Shown here in pieces: positions 7,777-14,977 of a DNA stretch of 34,812 bases. A program made the position numbers and the translations under genes. Location: positions 1-34,812 of the forward strand of contig CAYLHS010000016.1 in assembly GCA_964383535.1 (NCBI GenBank), read 5' to 3'. The notes below the pieces were generated by a model. It was not told where the DNA came from and did not search any database. It worked only from the letters and a program-made list of their open reading frames with translations. Source of the DNA: CAYLHS01 sp964383535. GTDB taxonomy: Bacteria; Actinomycetota; Acidimicrobiia; Spongiisociales; UBA4744. Each line of letters opens with the position of its first letter. Position 1 is the first letter of the stretch.

Positions 7777-9210
7777 TCAGCTCACGGTCCAGACGGCGCC
7801 GCTGCGAGGGGGAAGGGCGATGCGTACCGTGTTGTCGTCGAGGTTGATGCCACCGTCTCCCCAGATGGTGTGGTAGGTCCCGATCGGGCCGGCAACGTTC
7901 GCACCCGCTGCCTGGTCACCTGCATTCACGGCGACGACGATGCGCTCCTGTTCGTCGACCCTGGAGAAGACGAACATCTCGTCGAGAGCCTGGAGCGATT
8001 CGAACGTCCCGTGACGGAGCGCCGAGTGGGCACCGCGAAGTGCGATGAGTGACGCGAATTGGGAACGAAGCGCGACGTTCCAGGCATCTTCGTTCCATGT
8101 GAACGTGCCCCTCGATCCGGGATCACCCCGCCCTGTCATTCCGACCTCATCCCCGTAGTAGATCGAAGGCGCGCCTGGGAACGTGAACTGGAGGAGGGTG
8201 GACAAGACCACGGAGGACACGTCGCCGGCGGCAACGGTGAGGATCCTCGACGTGTCGTGCGAACCGAGGAGTGTCAGGTTCGCTGCTGTGGCCTCGGGAG
8301 GGTAGGCGGCGATCAGGTCGTCGATGCGCCTGCGGTAGGTCGGAGCGTCGAGGGGCGGGCTCAAGGGGTAGTTCTGTCCCGAGGCGAGTCCCGGCTCGAT
8401 GCGATGCCCCGCCGCGAACGCGAGGGTGTACCCGGCAAACAGGTAGTTCATCGTGCCATCGAAACGGCTCCCGTCCGAGATCCACTCCGACGCGTCGTCC
8501 CAGATCTCACCGACGATGTAGGCGTCGGGGTTGGCACCCTTCACTCTCGCACGGAACTCCTCCCAGAAGCCCTCTGTCGTGATCTCCTGGGGCACGTCGA
8601 GACGCCATCCGTCAGCGCCTCGGCGGATCCAGTGCTCTGCAACCGCCATGATGTACTCGCGGACCTCAGGACTCTCCGTGTTGAGCTTTGGGAGTCCCCT
8701 GAGGCCCCACCAGGCCGAATAGTTGGCCGGCCGGGACTCGTCGTAGGGGCGAAGCGGCCAACCATCGATCAGGAACCAATCCCGCCATGGCGACGAGGCT
8801 CCGTTCTCGGCGACATCGTGAAATGGGAAGAACCCTCTGCTCGCATGGTTGAAGACGCCGTCGATGACCACCCGGATACCGCGGGCGTGGCATTCGGACA
8901 CGAGGGTATCGAATGCCTCGTTGCCACCGAGGAGCGGGTCGACGGTGTAGTAGTCGTACGTGTGGTAGCGGTGGTTCGAGGCCGACCAGAAGATCGGGTT
9001 GAGGTAGATGGCGTTGATGCCCAGACCGGTCAGGTACTCGAGGTGCTCGACGACACCGAGGAGGTCCCCACCTTTGTACCCGTGTGCCGTGGGAGGCGAG
9101 CTCCACTCTTCGAGATGAGGGGGTTTCGGCACCTGTTCGGATTTTGCGAACCTGTCGGGGAAGATCTGATAGAAGATGGCATCGGAGACCCACGGCGGCT
9201 GCGTACTCAT
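7777..9210 (-). CDS. GH13 alpha-amylase family glycosidase (neopullulanase-like)
   Basis: Intracellular alpha-glucan or maltodextrin hydrolase or transglycosylase of the GH13 TIM-barrel family. No signal peptide is seen. All four conserved regions are present: DGVFNH (region I), DGWRLDV with the nucleophile Asp at residue 205, GEIWDD with acid/base Glu235, and LGSHDTSR with the transition-state Asp319 (numbered from this start). The opening WVSDAIFYQIFPDRFA is typical of cyclomaltodextrinase/neopullulanase-type enzymes, though the extra N-terminal domain of those enzymes is absent. An in-frame ATG at 9231 would add seven residues; 9210 is preferred because it puts the conserved start closest to the N-terminus. 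It lies just downstream of the bc-complex gene and is probably cotranscribed, an odd pairing. Substrate is not determined by the sequence. Confidence 0.9.
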   Translation of the reverse strand: MSTQPPWVSDAIFYQIFPDRFAKSEQVPKPPHLEEWSSPPTAHGYKGGDLLGVVEHLEYLTGLGINAIYLNPIFWSASNHRYHTYDYYTVDPLLGGNEAFDTLVSECHARGIRVVIDGVFNHASRGFFPFHDVAENGASSPWRDWFLIDGWPLRPYDESRPANYSAWWGLRGLPKLNTESPEVREYIMAVAEHWIRRGADGWRLDVPQEITTEGFWEEFRARVKGANPDAYIVGEIWDDASEWISDGSRFDGTMNYLFAGYTLAFAAGHRIEPGLASGQNYPLSPPLDAPTYRRRIDDLIAAYPPEATAANLTLLGSHDTSRILTVAAGDVSSVVLSTLLQFTFPGAPSIYYGDEVGMTGRGDPGSRGTFTWNEDAWNVALRSQFASLIALRGAHSALRHGTFESLQALDEMFVFSRVDEQERIVVAVNAGDQAAGANVAGPIGTYHTIWGDGGINLDDNTVRIALPPRSGAVWTVS

Positions 9211-9255
9211 TGGGCCGAGAGTCTGCCACATGGAGTGGCGATTCAGAAAACCTGT

Positions 9256-11334
9256 CTAGGGCTTCGCACCGGAGTTGATCCATTCGACGATCAAGGCGAT
9301 GTCGGCGTCAGAGAGTGTGGAGCCGCCGGGGGGCATCGAGCCGCCTTCCGGCTGTGTGTTCCTGAGCTTCTGGACGAGCAGCGATGCATCGGCATCGCCT
9401 GGGACGATGACGGGTGCATGATCTCCCGTCTCCATGGTCGTTGCATACGTCGTGGCATCCCAGCCACCTGACGTTCCGTGACAGATGGTGCAGTGTGCCT
9501 CGAAGACCTGCTGGACACGTTCGAAGGTCGACTGACTGCTTTGTCCTGCGAAGCTCCGCAGCTGTCGAACAAGGTCGTTGATGGTGCTTGTCGTGAGCAG
9601 GTCTCCCCAGGCGATCATCGCGGTGGCCTGGTGACCGTCGTGGATTGTGGTGAAGATCTCTTCGTCACTCTGCGCCTGGAAGTCGGGGCTCTGGAACGAC
9701 GGGCCTATGCCTCCTTCACCGTTGGAACCATGGCACTGGGCGCAGAACTCCGCGTACACGGTTGTCGAGTCCTGATTGATGGGCGCAGCGATCTCCGGCG
9801 GGAACTCGACCGGAGGATTTGCCTGCCAAGATCGGATGAAGGCAACGAGCCCGTCGACGTCGTCGTCGGAGAGAGGACCTCCCTGTGACACGCCAAACGG
9901 CGACATCCCGAGTCCTGGCTGACCGGAGGTGATGATTGCCCTGATCGTTGCGTCGTCTCGGGTACTCAGAAACTCCAACGTACTGATGGGTGCGATCACC
10001 CTGCCGTTGCTTCCAGGCAGGACACCGCCCTCTCCGAATTCGCCGTGGCACGGTGCGCAGTTGCTCTGGAACAGCACCTGGCCCTTCTCGATGCCCGACC
10101 CTTGTGCCGCTTGCTCCGTGTAGGCGACCAGCGCATCGATTTGATCCGGCGTCAGTACCTGGCCCCACACCGGCATTGCGATGTGGGCTCCACCTGTGGC
10201 GATCGCGGTCCGGGCTGATTCGACACTGGATTCCTGAGGAATCCTCGCCCCGTGGCATGACGAGCATTTGTCGGAGAACAGCGCCTCGGCCTGAGGCACA
10301 CTGGCCGGATCGACAACATAGCGGGCCAGCTCGTCGATCTCCGCGTCGCTCAGCACCCCCGACCATTGAGGCATCGACCGGTGGCGGCCACCCTCCACGA
10401 TCGTCTGACGGAGCTCGTCCTCGGTTCCCGAGAACACAACAGCGGTTCCATGGCACGATGCGCAGTTCTCCGTGTACAACCGCTGACCGTCGGGCGCGAC
10501 GAGGAAGTTCAGGAGACTGGTCCGCTCGGCATCGCTGAGTTCCGTCGACCAGTCGGGCAGTTCCAAGCCGGCGTGCGGCGCAAACTCGGGGTCGTTCTGT
10601 ATCGCAGCTCTGAGGTCGAACGGGTCGCCTCCGGCGAGATCGGTGACCAGGTGGCACTCGGCGCATTGATCGCGAAACACCAGATCGCCGTTGGGTGAGT
10701 TGATATAGCCGGCGAGCGCATCGATCTCGTCCGTTGAGAGGTCACCGCTCCATCCAGGCATGCCTTCGTGTGTGCCTTGGGCGATGATCGCATGGAGATC
10801 CGTTCCGGGCGGAGCGTCGACCGAGGGCCCGTGACAACCGGCGCAGTTGTCGGCGTAGAGCGCCGCCACCTGGTCGCCGGTCTCCGGGCCTGTTGGCGGC
10901 GGCTGCGAGATGACTGCGAGCACAGTCAATGCGCCGACTCCGGCTACTGAGAGCATCGTGGCGCCCATGACCCAGGGCCGCGTGAAAGGGTGGCGGTGGC
11001 TGGATCGGTCGAGGTAGGGAAGCGCGACCAACGCGAGGATCGCGACTGTGGGAATCATCACGACACCGACAAACTCGAGTGATCCTGGGAAGTACTTGAG
11101 CAGCTGGAAGATGAACAAGAAGTACCACTCAGGTCTGGGCGTGTAGGAGGTATCGGCCGGGTTCGCGCGGGCTTCGAGTGAGGCTCCGAACACGTAGCTG
11201 AGTCCGACGAGGACGATGAAGACGATGAGCATGACGACAGCGTCCTTGAAGACCGCGTCGGGGAAGAACGGGATGCCGTGCTTCTTCGCCTCCCCGTACT
11301 CCTCCAGGTACCTGCGCTTCTCCTCGGCGTTCAC
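9256..11334 (-). CDS. qcrC: Cytochrome bc complex subunit IV fused to seven c-type haem modules
   Basis: A 692-residue fusion. Residues 1-145 are the C-terminal part of cytochrome b (b6f subunit IV-like): three membrane helices (about 31-50, 86-107, 122-142) and the quinol-oxidation-site motif PEWYF at 68-72. After the last helix come seven CxxCH haem-c sites, at Cys164, 224, 291, 357, 426, 531 and 615. Methionines likely to be distal ligands are M192, M321, M387, M477, M573 and M667; the second module has LPDW where others have MP-W, so its ligand is unclear. The last module has the PEGGSMPPGG style of planctomycete-type cytochrome c domains. GTG 11334 is chosen: AAGGAG lies seven bases upstream, and it starts one base after the cytochrome b6 stop. 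Known QcrC proteins have one haem-c domain, so this is greatly expanded. Modules should lie on the outer face. Confidence 0.9.
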   Translation of the reverse strand: MNAEEKRRYLEEYGEAKKHGIPFFPDAVFKDAVVMLIVFIVLVGLSYVFGASLEARANPADTSYTPRPEWYFLFIFQLLKYFPGSLEFVGVVMIPTVAILALVALPYLDRSSHRHPFTRPWVMGATMLSVAGVGALTVLAVISQPPPTGPETGDQVAALYADNCAGCHGPSVDAPPGTDLHAIIAQGTHEGMPGWSGDLSTDEIDALAGYINSPNGDLVFRDQCAECHLVTDLAGGDPFDLRAAIQNDPEFAPHAGLELPDWSTELSDAERTSLLNFLVAPDGQRLYTENCASCHGTAVVFSGTEDELRQTIVEGGRHRSMPQWSGVLSDAEIDELARYVVDPASVPQAEALFSDKCSSCHGARIPQESSVESARTAIATGGAHIAMPVWGQVLTPDQIDALVAYTEQAAQGSGIEKGQVLFQSNCAPCHGEFGEGGVLPGSNGRVIAPISTLEFLSTRDDATIRAIITSGQPGLGMSPFGVSQGGPLSDDDVDGLVAFIRSWQANPPVEFPPEIAAPINQDSTTVYAEFCAQCHGSNGEGGIGPSFQSPDFQAQSDEEIFTTIHDGHQATAMIAWGDLLTTSTINDLVRQLRSFAGQSSQSTFERVQQVFEAHCTICHGTSGGWDATTYATTMETGDHAPVIVPGDADASLLVQKLRNTQPEGGSMPPGGSTLSDADIALIVEWINSGAKP

Positions 11335-11335
11335 G

Positions 11336-11992
11336 TCAACGCTCCTTCTTCGGAGGGGCGCTGATGCCGATTCGGAACACGAGGAAGATGTGTGTTGCGA
11401 GGAGGAGCAGCAGGGCTGCTGGGAGCACCCAAACATGCACGCCGAAGAAGCGGGTCAAGGTGACTCCCGATAGCTCGGTTCCGCCTCGCAGGAGTCTGAG
11501 GAGCCAGTCTCCAATGATCGGAGTGACCTCCACGATCCGGGTGCCCACGGTCGTCGCCCAGTAGGCCTTCTGATCCCACGGAAGCAGGTACCCGGTGAAG
11601 CCGAAGGCGATCACGATGAGCAGGAGCGCGACCCCTGTGATCCAGGTGACCTCTCTCGGGTACTTGTATGCGCCATGGATGATGACCCGCAGCATGTGGG
11701 CTACTGCGAGCACGACCATCGCGCTGGCTCCCCAATGGTGCAGGCCCCGGATCAGCCACCCGAGGGTGACCGTGTTGGTGATGTAGCGAACGCTGTCGTA
11801 GGCGTCCTGGGGGCTCGGCACATAGAAGATGGTCAGCAAGATGCCCGTCACGATCTGGTTGATCGCGACGAACAGCGTGGCGGAGCCCAGCGTATACGCC
11901 CAGTTGACCTTCGGAATCTTGCGAAGGAACAGGATTGCCCAGATCTGCTTCCAGCCGGTTCGTTCGTCGAGCCAAGACGGCCGGTCAGACAC
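11336..11992 (-). CDS. qcrB: Cytochrome b6-type subunit of bc complex
   Basis: The N-terminal half of cytochrome b as a separate 218-residue protein, binding two b haems across the membrane and forming the quinone sites with subunit IV. Four membrane helices are visible (about 35-56, 85-108, 117-138, 182-207). The haem ligands are His85/His99 in helix B and His186/His201 in helix D, with the 14- and 15-residue steps of cytochrome b6, not the unsplit b of mycobacteria. RVIIHGAYKYPREVTW and GYLLPWDQKAYWA match the b6 family loops, and an R/K-rich N-terminus precedes the first helix. The start overlaps the Rieske stop by eight bases and the stop is followed one base later by the GTG of qcrC, so the three genes form one operon. 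Confidence 0.95.
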   Translation of the reverse strand: MSDRPSWLDERTGWKQIWAILFLRKIPKVNWAYTLGSATLFVAINQIVTGILLTIFYVPSPQDAYDSVRYITNTVTLGWLIRGLHHWGASAMVVLAVAHMLRVIIHGAYKYPREVTWITGVALLLIVIAFGFTGYLLPWDQKAYWATTVGTRIVEVTPIIGDWLLRLLRGGTELSGVTLTRFFGVHVWVLPAALLLLLATHIFLVFRIGISAPPKKER

Positions 11993-12461
11993 CGTACTTC
12001 ACCTCGAGGGCGCCGTCGACCTCGCGAACTTCGAAGTGATCGAGAGGTCTCGGCGGAGGACCGTCCAGGACGTCGCCCTCTTTCGAGAAGACGCCGCCGT
12101 GACACGGGCAGAAGAACTCATCCTGGTTGTCGACCCACCTGATGCGGCAGCCGAGGTGGGTACAGACGTTGGAGAGCGCGACATACGTTCGTGCGTTCTC
12201 GGTGAGGACGTAGAAGGAGACCTCCTCCGACTCGGTGATCCAGCCGGTCGTTCGATCGATGGTCGTCTTGAACAGGGTTGGCGTGCCGATCTCGACCTTG
12301 GAGGTCGATCCGAGAGGAAGCCAGTCCGTCTCGGCCTCCTGCTTCTTTGCCGGGCTCACGAAGTAGGCGACGGCCGGAAGCCCGAAGCCGGCGGTGAGGA
12401 GCGCACCTATCGCTGCGGTTGCGCGCGTAAGAAACCTCCGGCGGCTGACATCGTCACCCAT
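11985..12461 (-). CDS. qcrA: Rieske iron-sulfur protein of bc complex
   Basis: Carries the 2Fe-2S cluster that accepts the first electron from quinol in the bc complex. The 158-residue protein begins with a twin-arginine-like SRRRFLTRA and a hydrophobic anchor (about 13-36), consistent with Tat-dependent folded export of an anchored domain. Cluster motifs are CTHLGC (Cys100, His102; Cys105 for the disulfide) and CPCHGG (Cys118, His121; Cys120 for the disulfide). The flexible hinge is followed by a GPPPRPL loop. ATG 12461 is preferred over an upstream in-frame ATG at 12488, since GGAGGG lies eight bases before it. A TATAGT -10-like hexamer on this strand (12488-12493) could give the operon its own promoter. 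Three-TM actinobacterial QcrA extensions are absent. Confidence 0.95.
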   Translation of the reverse strand: MGDDVSRRRFLTRATAAIGALLTAGFGLPAVAYFVSPAKKQEAETDWLPLGSTSKVEIGTPTLFKTTIDRTTGWITESEEVSFYVLTENARTYVALSNVCTHLGCRIRWVDNQDEFFCPCHGGVFSKEGDVLDGPPPRPLDHFEVREVDGALEVKYGV

Positions 12462-12487
12462 GAGAGATTCCCTCCACAGAACAAGCA

Positions 12488-12493
12488 ACTATA
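12488..12493 (-). promoter_or_regulatory. -10-like hexamer ahead of qcrABC
   Basis: TATAGT on the minus strand, 26 bases before the Rieske ATG. A -35 match at normal spacing is poor, so it is a tentative promoter for the bc operon independent of the two genes upstream. Confidence 0.3.
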
Positions 12494-12501
12494 ACGCGAG
12501 A

Positions 12502-13533
12502 TCATCGATCGTTGCCTCGTCCGGATAGGGCCGAAAGACCCATCCCGGCTGTCTGATCGATCAGGAGGGCTGGTGGGAGCGCAGCTTCCAGCGATGCCGC
12601 CCGGACCGATTCGAGGTAGGGGATAGTGACGGCAGGTTCGAGCCCGAGCGCCTCGCGCGCCAAGTGGCGCGTGCGCTCGTCGTCTCCTCCCCGGTTGAGG
12701 AGTACCCGCGGAGTGGGGCCGGCCCAGTCCTGAACCAGGGTCCTTGCTCGCACCATGCCGGTCGGGCTGGCGTCGCACACGAGGATGGCTGTACTCGACT
12801 TGCGGAGAATTGCGTCGCTCTGCGGCCACGGTCCGAGATCTGCGATGACGAGATCGAACGAATCGAGGGACGCGCGAATCAACTCCCACCTGAGAGGAGC
12901 GGCGAGAGGACCGCCCTGGACGCCCGTGAGGATCGATAGCGGACCGACACGGCGAACCGGGGGCATCCCCCCACCGGTACGAACCTCGTCCAGAGCATCG
13001 AGGAGTGTGGGACGTGGACCGAGACCGAGGCGAATACCGATGGATGGTGGATCGAGATCGACGAGGAGGGTTCTGTGTCGATCAGCAGCCCCCAGCGCGA
13101 GCGCAAGGGCCATCTCGGTCCTCCCAGGTGCCCCTCGAGGTCCCGTGACTGCTACGAGCGTTCCCTCGCTCACGGCCGAAGATTCGACGACCGACAGGGC
13201 CTGTACCACGCGAAAGAGGCCGACCATCGACGTTGTCTCGGGCAGGATGGCGTCTGCCCCGCCGAGATGGAACAGCTCACGTCCGGGCCCGTCGCCGGGC
13301 GGGTGCAGGCCGAGCACCTTGATTCCTCTTCTGCGCCATGCCCTGACGTGCGTCGGACTGATCCAGGATGTCTCGGAGCCGACAACCACGATGTCGGGGG
13401 CCCGGCGGATCACTTCTTCGGGCTCGTACGCCCTCGCGACGACGCGGAGGCCCGCACCATCTCTGGCGAACGCCACGAAGTCCTCCTCCCATGGGTTGGC
13501 GGTGAGGACGGTCGCGACCCCTGCCCTCCTCAC
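12502..13533 (-). CDS. CpaE/MinD-like protein with altered P-loop
   Basis: A 343-residue protein with the layout of CpaE-type proteins: a receiver-like N-terminal domain (about 1-105) and a SIMIBI/MinD-like ATPase domain. The P-loop is GPRGAPGRTE (131-140) where MinD/ParA proteins have KGGxGKTT: both the signature Lys and the Walker A Lys are Arg, and the second Thr is Glu. A LLVDLDPP strand follows (Asp159, Asp161), with DLVIADLGPW at the switch II position and LVCDASPTG near the nucleotide-base loop. ATP binding may be lost or modified. GTG 13533 is chosen because it overlaps the TGA of the gene before it (GTGA); longer frames run into that gene. CpaE proteins localise pilus secretion machines, but no pilus gene is here, so the role is unknown. 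Confidence 0.75.
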   Translation of the reverse strand: MRRAGVATVLTANPWEEDFVAFARDGAGLRVVARAYEPEEVIRRAPDIVVVGSETSWISPTHVRAWRRRGIKVLGLHPPGDGPGRELFHLGGADAILPETTSMVGLFRVVQALSVVESSAVSEGTLVAVTGPRGAPGRTEMALALALGAADRHRTLLVDLDPPSIGIRLGLGPRPTLLDALDEVRTGGGMPPVRRVGPLSILTGVQGGPLAAPLRWELIRASLDSFDLVIADLGPWPQSDAILRKSSTAILVCDASPTGMVRARTLVQDWAGPTPRVLLNRGGDDERTRHLAREALGLEPAVTIPYLESVRAASLEAALPPALLIDQTAGMGLSALSGRGNDR

Positions 13534-13817
13534 GCGAACTCCGCAATCTCGATGTGAAAGAGCGCCACGGTGGTAGTCCCGATCGTTACGTGGTCGAGAC
13601 CCACCGCTTCCAGCGGGCCTTCGAGTGTGGCACCGCCGCTCGTGGTCACGCGAACGTTCCCATGGCGATCCTCCGCCAGGATGAATACATCGCGAAGGGT
13701 CTGCCGGCGCCGGCGCATCACCACTGCCGCTTCCTGCTCCGCCTCCAAGATCTGCTCGTATTGAGAACGAAGACGGTGGGTTATCTCCACCAGGTCGGGA
13801 TGTCGAAGAGGATCCAT
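13530..13817 (-). CDS. Hypothetical 95-residue protein coupled to CpaE-like gene
   Basis: I do not recognise this protein. The first half is a charged amphipathic helix (about residues 8-45, with EITHRLRSQYEQILEAEQEA), followed by a basic RRRRQ stretch and a beta-rich C-terminal half containing LAEDRHGNVRV, GATLEGPLEAV and FHIEIAEF. No membrane segment or Cys is present. ATG 13817 has GAGGGAG just upstream, although the spacing is short; an in-frame TTG at 13829 has no Shine-Dalgarno. Its stop overlaps the GTG of the CpaE-like gene, so the two proteins are probably made in step and may act together. It is the first gene of a possible transcript that runs into the bc complex. Confidence 0.7.
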   Translation of the reverse strand: MDPLRHPDLVEITHRLRSQYEQILEAEQEAAVVMRRRRQTLRDVFILAEDRHGNVRVTTSGGATLEGPLEAVGLDHVTIGTTTVALFHIEIAEFA

Positions 13818-13838
13818 GTACTCCCTCAAAGCAGCGTA

Positions 13839-13867
13839 AGCTTATGTAATAGTGCATAAACAATCAA
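13839..13867 (-). promoter_or_regulatory. Candidate promoter for the small protein/CpaE-like operon
   Basis: On the minus strand TTGATT (13862-13867) and TAAGCT (13839-13844) are 17 bases apart in an AT-rich island, the only one in this part of the window. It is 22 bases before the ATG at 13817. Confidence 0.4.
13842..13859. promoter_or_regulatory. Inverted repeat TTATG-N8-CATAA in divergent promoter region
   Basis: Perfect 5-bp half-sites separated by eight bases, lying between the -35 and -10 candidates of the minus-strand promoter and about 60 bases before the divergent transglycosylase gene. The shape fits a dimeric repressor operator, but no regulator is identified. Confidence 0.3.
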
Positions 13868-13908
13868 CAGGAACGGGCGTCCTTCTTTCGCGTTCTTCCC
13901 CAGGGCGG

Positions 13909-13914
13909 TACCCT
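13909..13914 (+). promoter_or_regulatory. -10 hexamer of likely leaderless transcript
   Basis: TACCCT ends seven bases before the ATG at 13922, with no Shine-Dalgarno sequence. This geometry puts the transcription start at or next to the start codon. Confidence 0.4.
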
Positions 13915-13921
13915 TGACTCG

Positions 13922-14965
13922 ATGTCGATGTCACGAACCCTCGGGGGCGTAGCAGTCGCGGCCGCGCTGTTGGTCGCCTCCCTGCCTGTAGGTGGCGTCG
14001 CGTATGCGCAGACCAAGAGCGATGTCGACGAGGCGCAGCAGGAGGCAAACAGCGCGAAGGGTGCTCTGGGCGACGCCCAGAACGCCGCCAACTCCGCCGC
14101 TGCGACCAAGGACGCAATCGAGGCGGACCTCCTCGCACGTCAGGATCAAGTGCAGCAGACGACGGCGGAGCTCGATACGGTCGCCGCAGACGTGGCGCGT
14201 CTCCGTGGCCAGATCGAGGATACGGAGCTGACGGTTGAGAACTTGAGGGATCAGGCCGAAAATCGAGCTGTCGACGCCTACATGAATGGATGGTCGACCG
14301 ACATCGGTGTCCTCGCCCTCAACTCCAAGGCCACCCAGCTCTTCATTCTTCAGGACGTCATCGAAACGCAACGCAGCGACGACCTGGCGCAGATGAACGA
14401 GTTGACGATTCAACGGCGAGTCCTCGACGAGTTCCGGTCGGACCAACAGACCGAACAGTCTCGACTCGAGAAGCTCCAGAACGATCTGGCTACGCAGGTG
14501 AGTGACCTCGAAGATCGGTTCATGCAGGCAGACGTAGAGCTTCGTGCGGCGTACCTCGAGGTGGACGCAGCCGATCAGAAGTACAAGGCCGCGCTGAATT
14601 CGGTCTCCACCGCAAAGAAGGCCTACGAGGAAGCACAACGCAAGGTCCGTATCGGCTCGGGTGTGCAGCGCTGGCGTCCACTCGTAGCAACGTACTTCCC
14701 CGCCGATCTCGTTGATCAGGCGCTGGCGGTGATGCAGTGTGAGAGCGGCGGAAACCCTGATGCGGTGAATCGCTACTCAGGGGCGAGTGGGTTGTATCAG
14801 TTCCTCAAGGGAACGTGGGCGATCGCGAGTTCGAAAGCCGGGTTCGGCGGGTACAGCAGATTCGACCCGGAGGCCAACATCGCGGCGGCCGCCTGGCTCG
14901 TCGAGTACTCGATCAAGACCGGGCACTCAGGTGGGGCCTGGGGACATTGGTCCTGCAGGCCTTAG
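13922..14965 (+). CDS. Secreted coiled-coil protein with C-terminal lysozyme/SLT-like domain
   Basis: Probable cell-wall lytic transglycosylase or resuscitation-promoting-factor-like hydrolase. A signal peptide (about 1-29, ending AYAQ) is followed by a long Ala/Gln/Asp-rich coiled coil (about 32-245) of the kind found in PcsB/EnvC-type wall hydrolases, and then a compact catalytic domain (about 255-347). There CESGGNPDAV supplies the candidate catalytic Glu274, followed by SGLYQF and GTWA, which match SLT/Rpf folds. It starts at ATG 13922, with a second ATG two codons later. By analogy the coiled coil would keep the enzyme inactive or tie it to a divisome partner such as FtsEX; this is inference. 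The next gene starts 12 bases after its stop. Confidence 0.85.
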   Translation: MSMSRTLGGVAVAAALLVASLPVGGVAYAQTKSDVDEAQQEANSAKGALGDAQNAANSAAATKDAIEADLLARQDQVQQTTAELDTVAADVARLRGQIEDTELTVENLRDQAENRAVDAYMNGWSTDIGVLALNSKATQLFILQDVIETQRSDDLAQMNELTIQRRVLDEFRSDQQTEQSRLEKLQNDLATQVSDLEDRFMQADVELRAAYLEVDAADQKYKAALNSVSTAKKAYEEAQRKVRIGSGVQRWRPLVATYFPADLVDQALAVMQCESGGNPDAVNRYSGASGLYQFLKGTWAIASSKAGFGGYSRFDPEANIAAAAWLVEYSIKTGHSGGAWGHWSCRP

Positions 14966-14977
14966 TTCGGAGCAGAT

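Noticed and set aside
7360..8052. Possible 230-residue gene in the long intergenic region
   Set aside because: It runs into the antisense of the glycosidase, has no ribosome-binding site or motif, and covers the hairpin run, which explains the sequence better.
8059..9471. 470-codon plus-strand open frame under the glycosidase and subunit IV fusion genes
   Set aside because: Antisense to all four GH13 motifs and to the last haem module; composition is that of a shadow frame.
13815..13921. A c-di-AMP (ydaO-type) riboswitch ahead of the wall-hydrolase gene, as known for rpf-like genes in actinobacteria
   Set aside because: The space upstream is too short, lacks the conserved segments, and a -10 hexamer lies seven bases before the start codon, leaving no leader.
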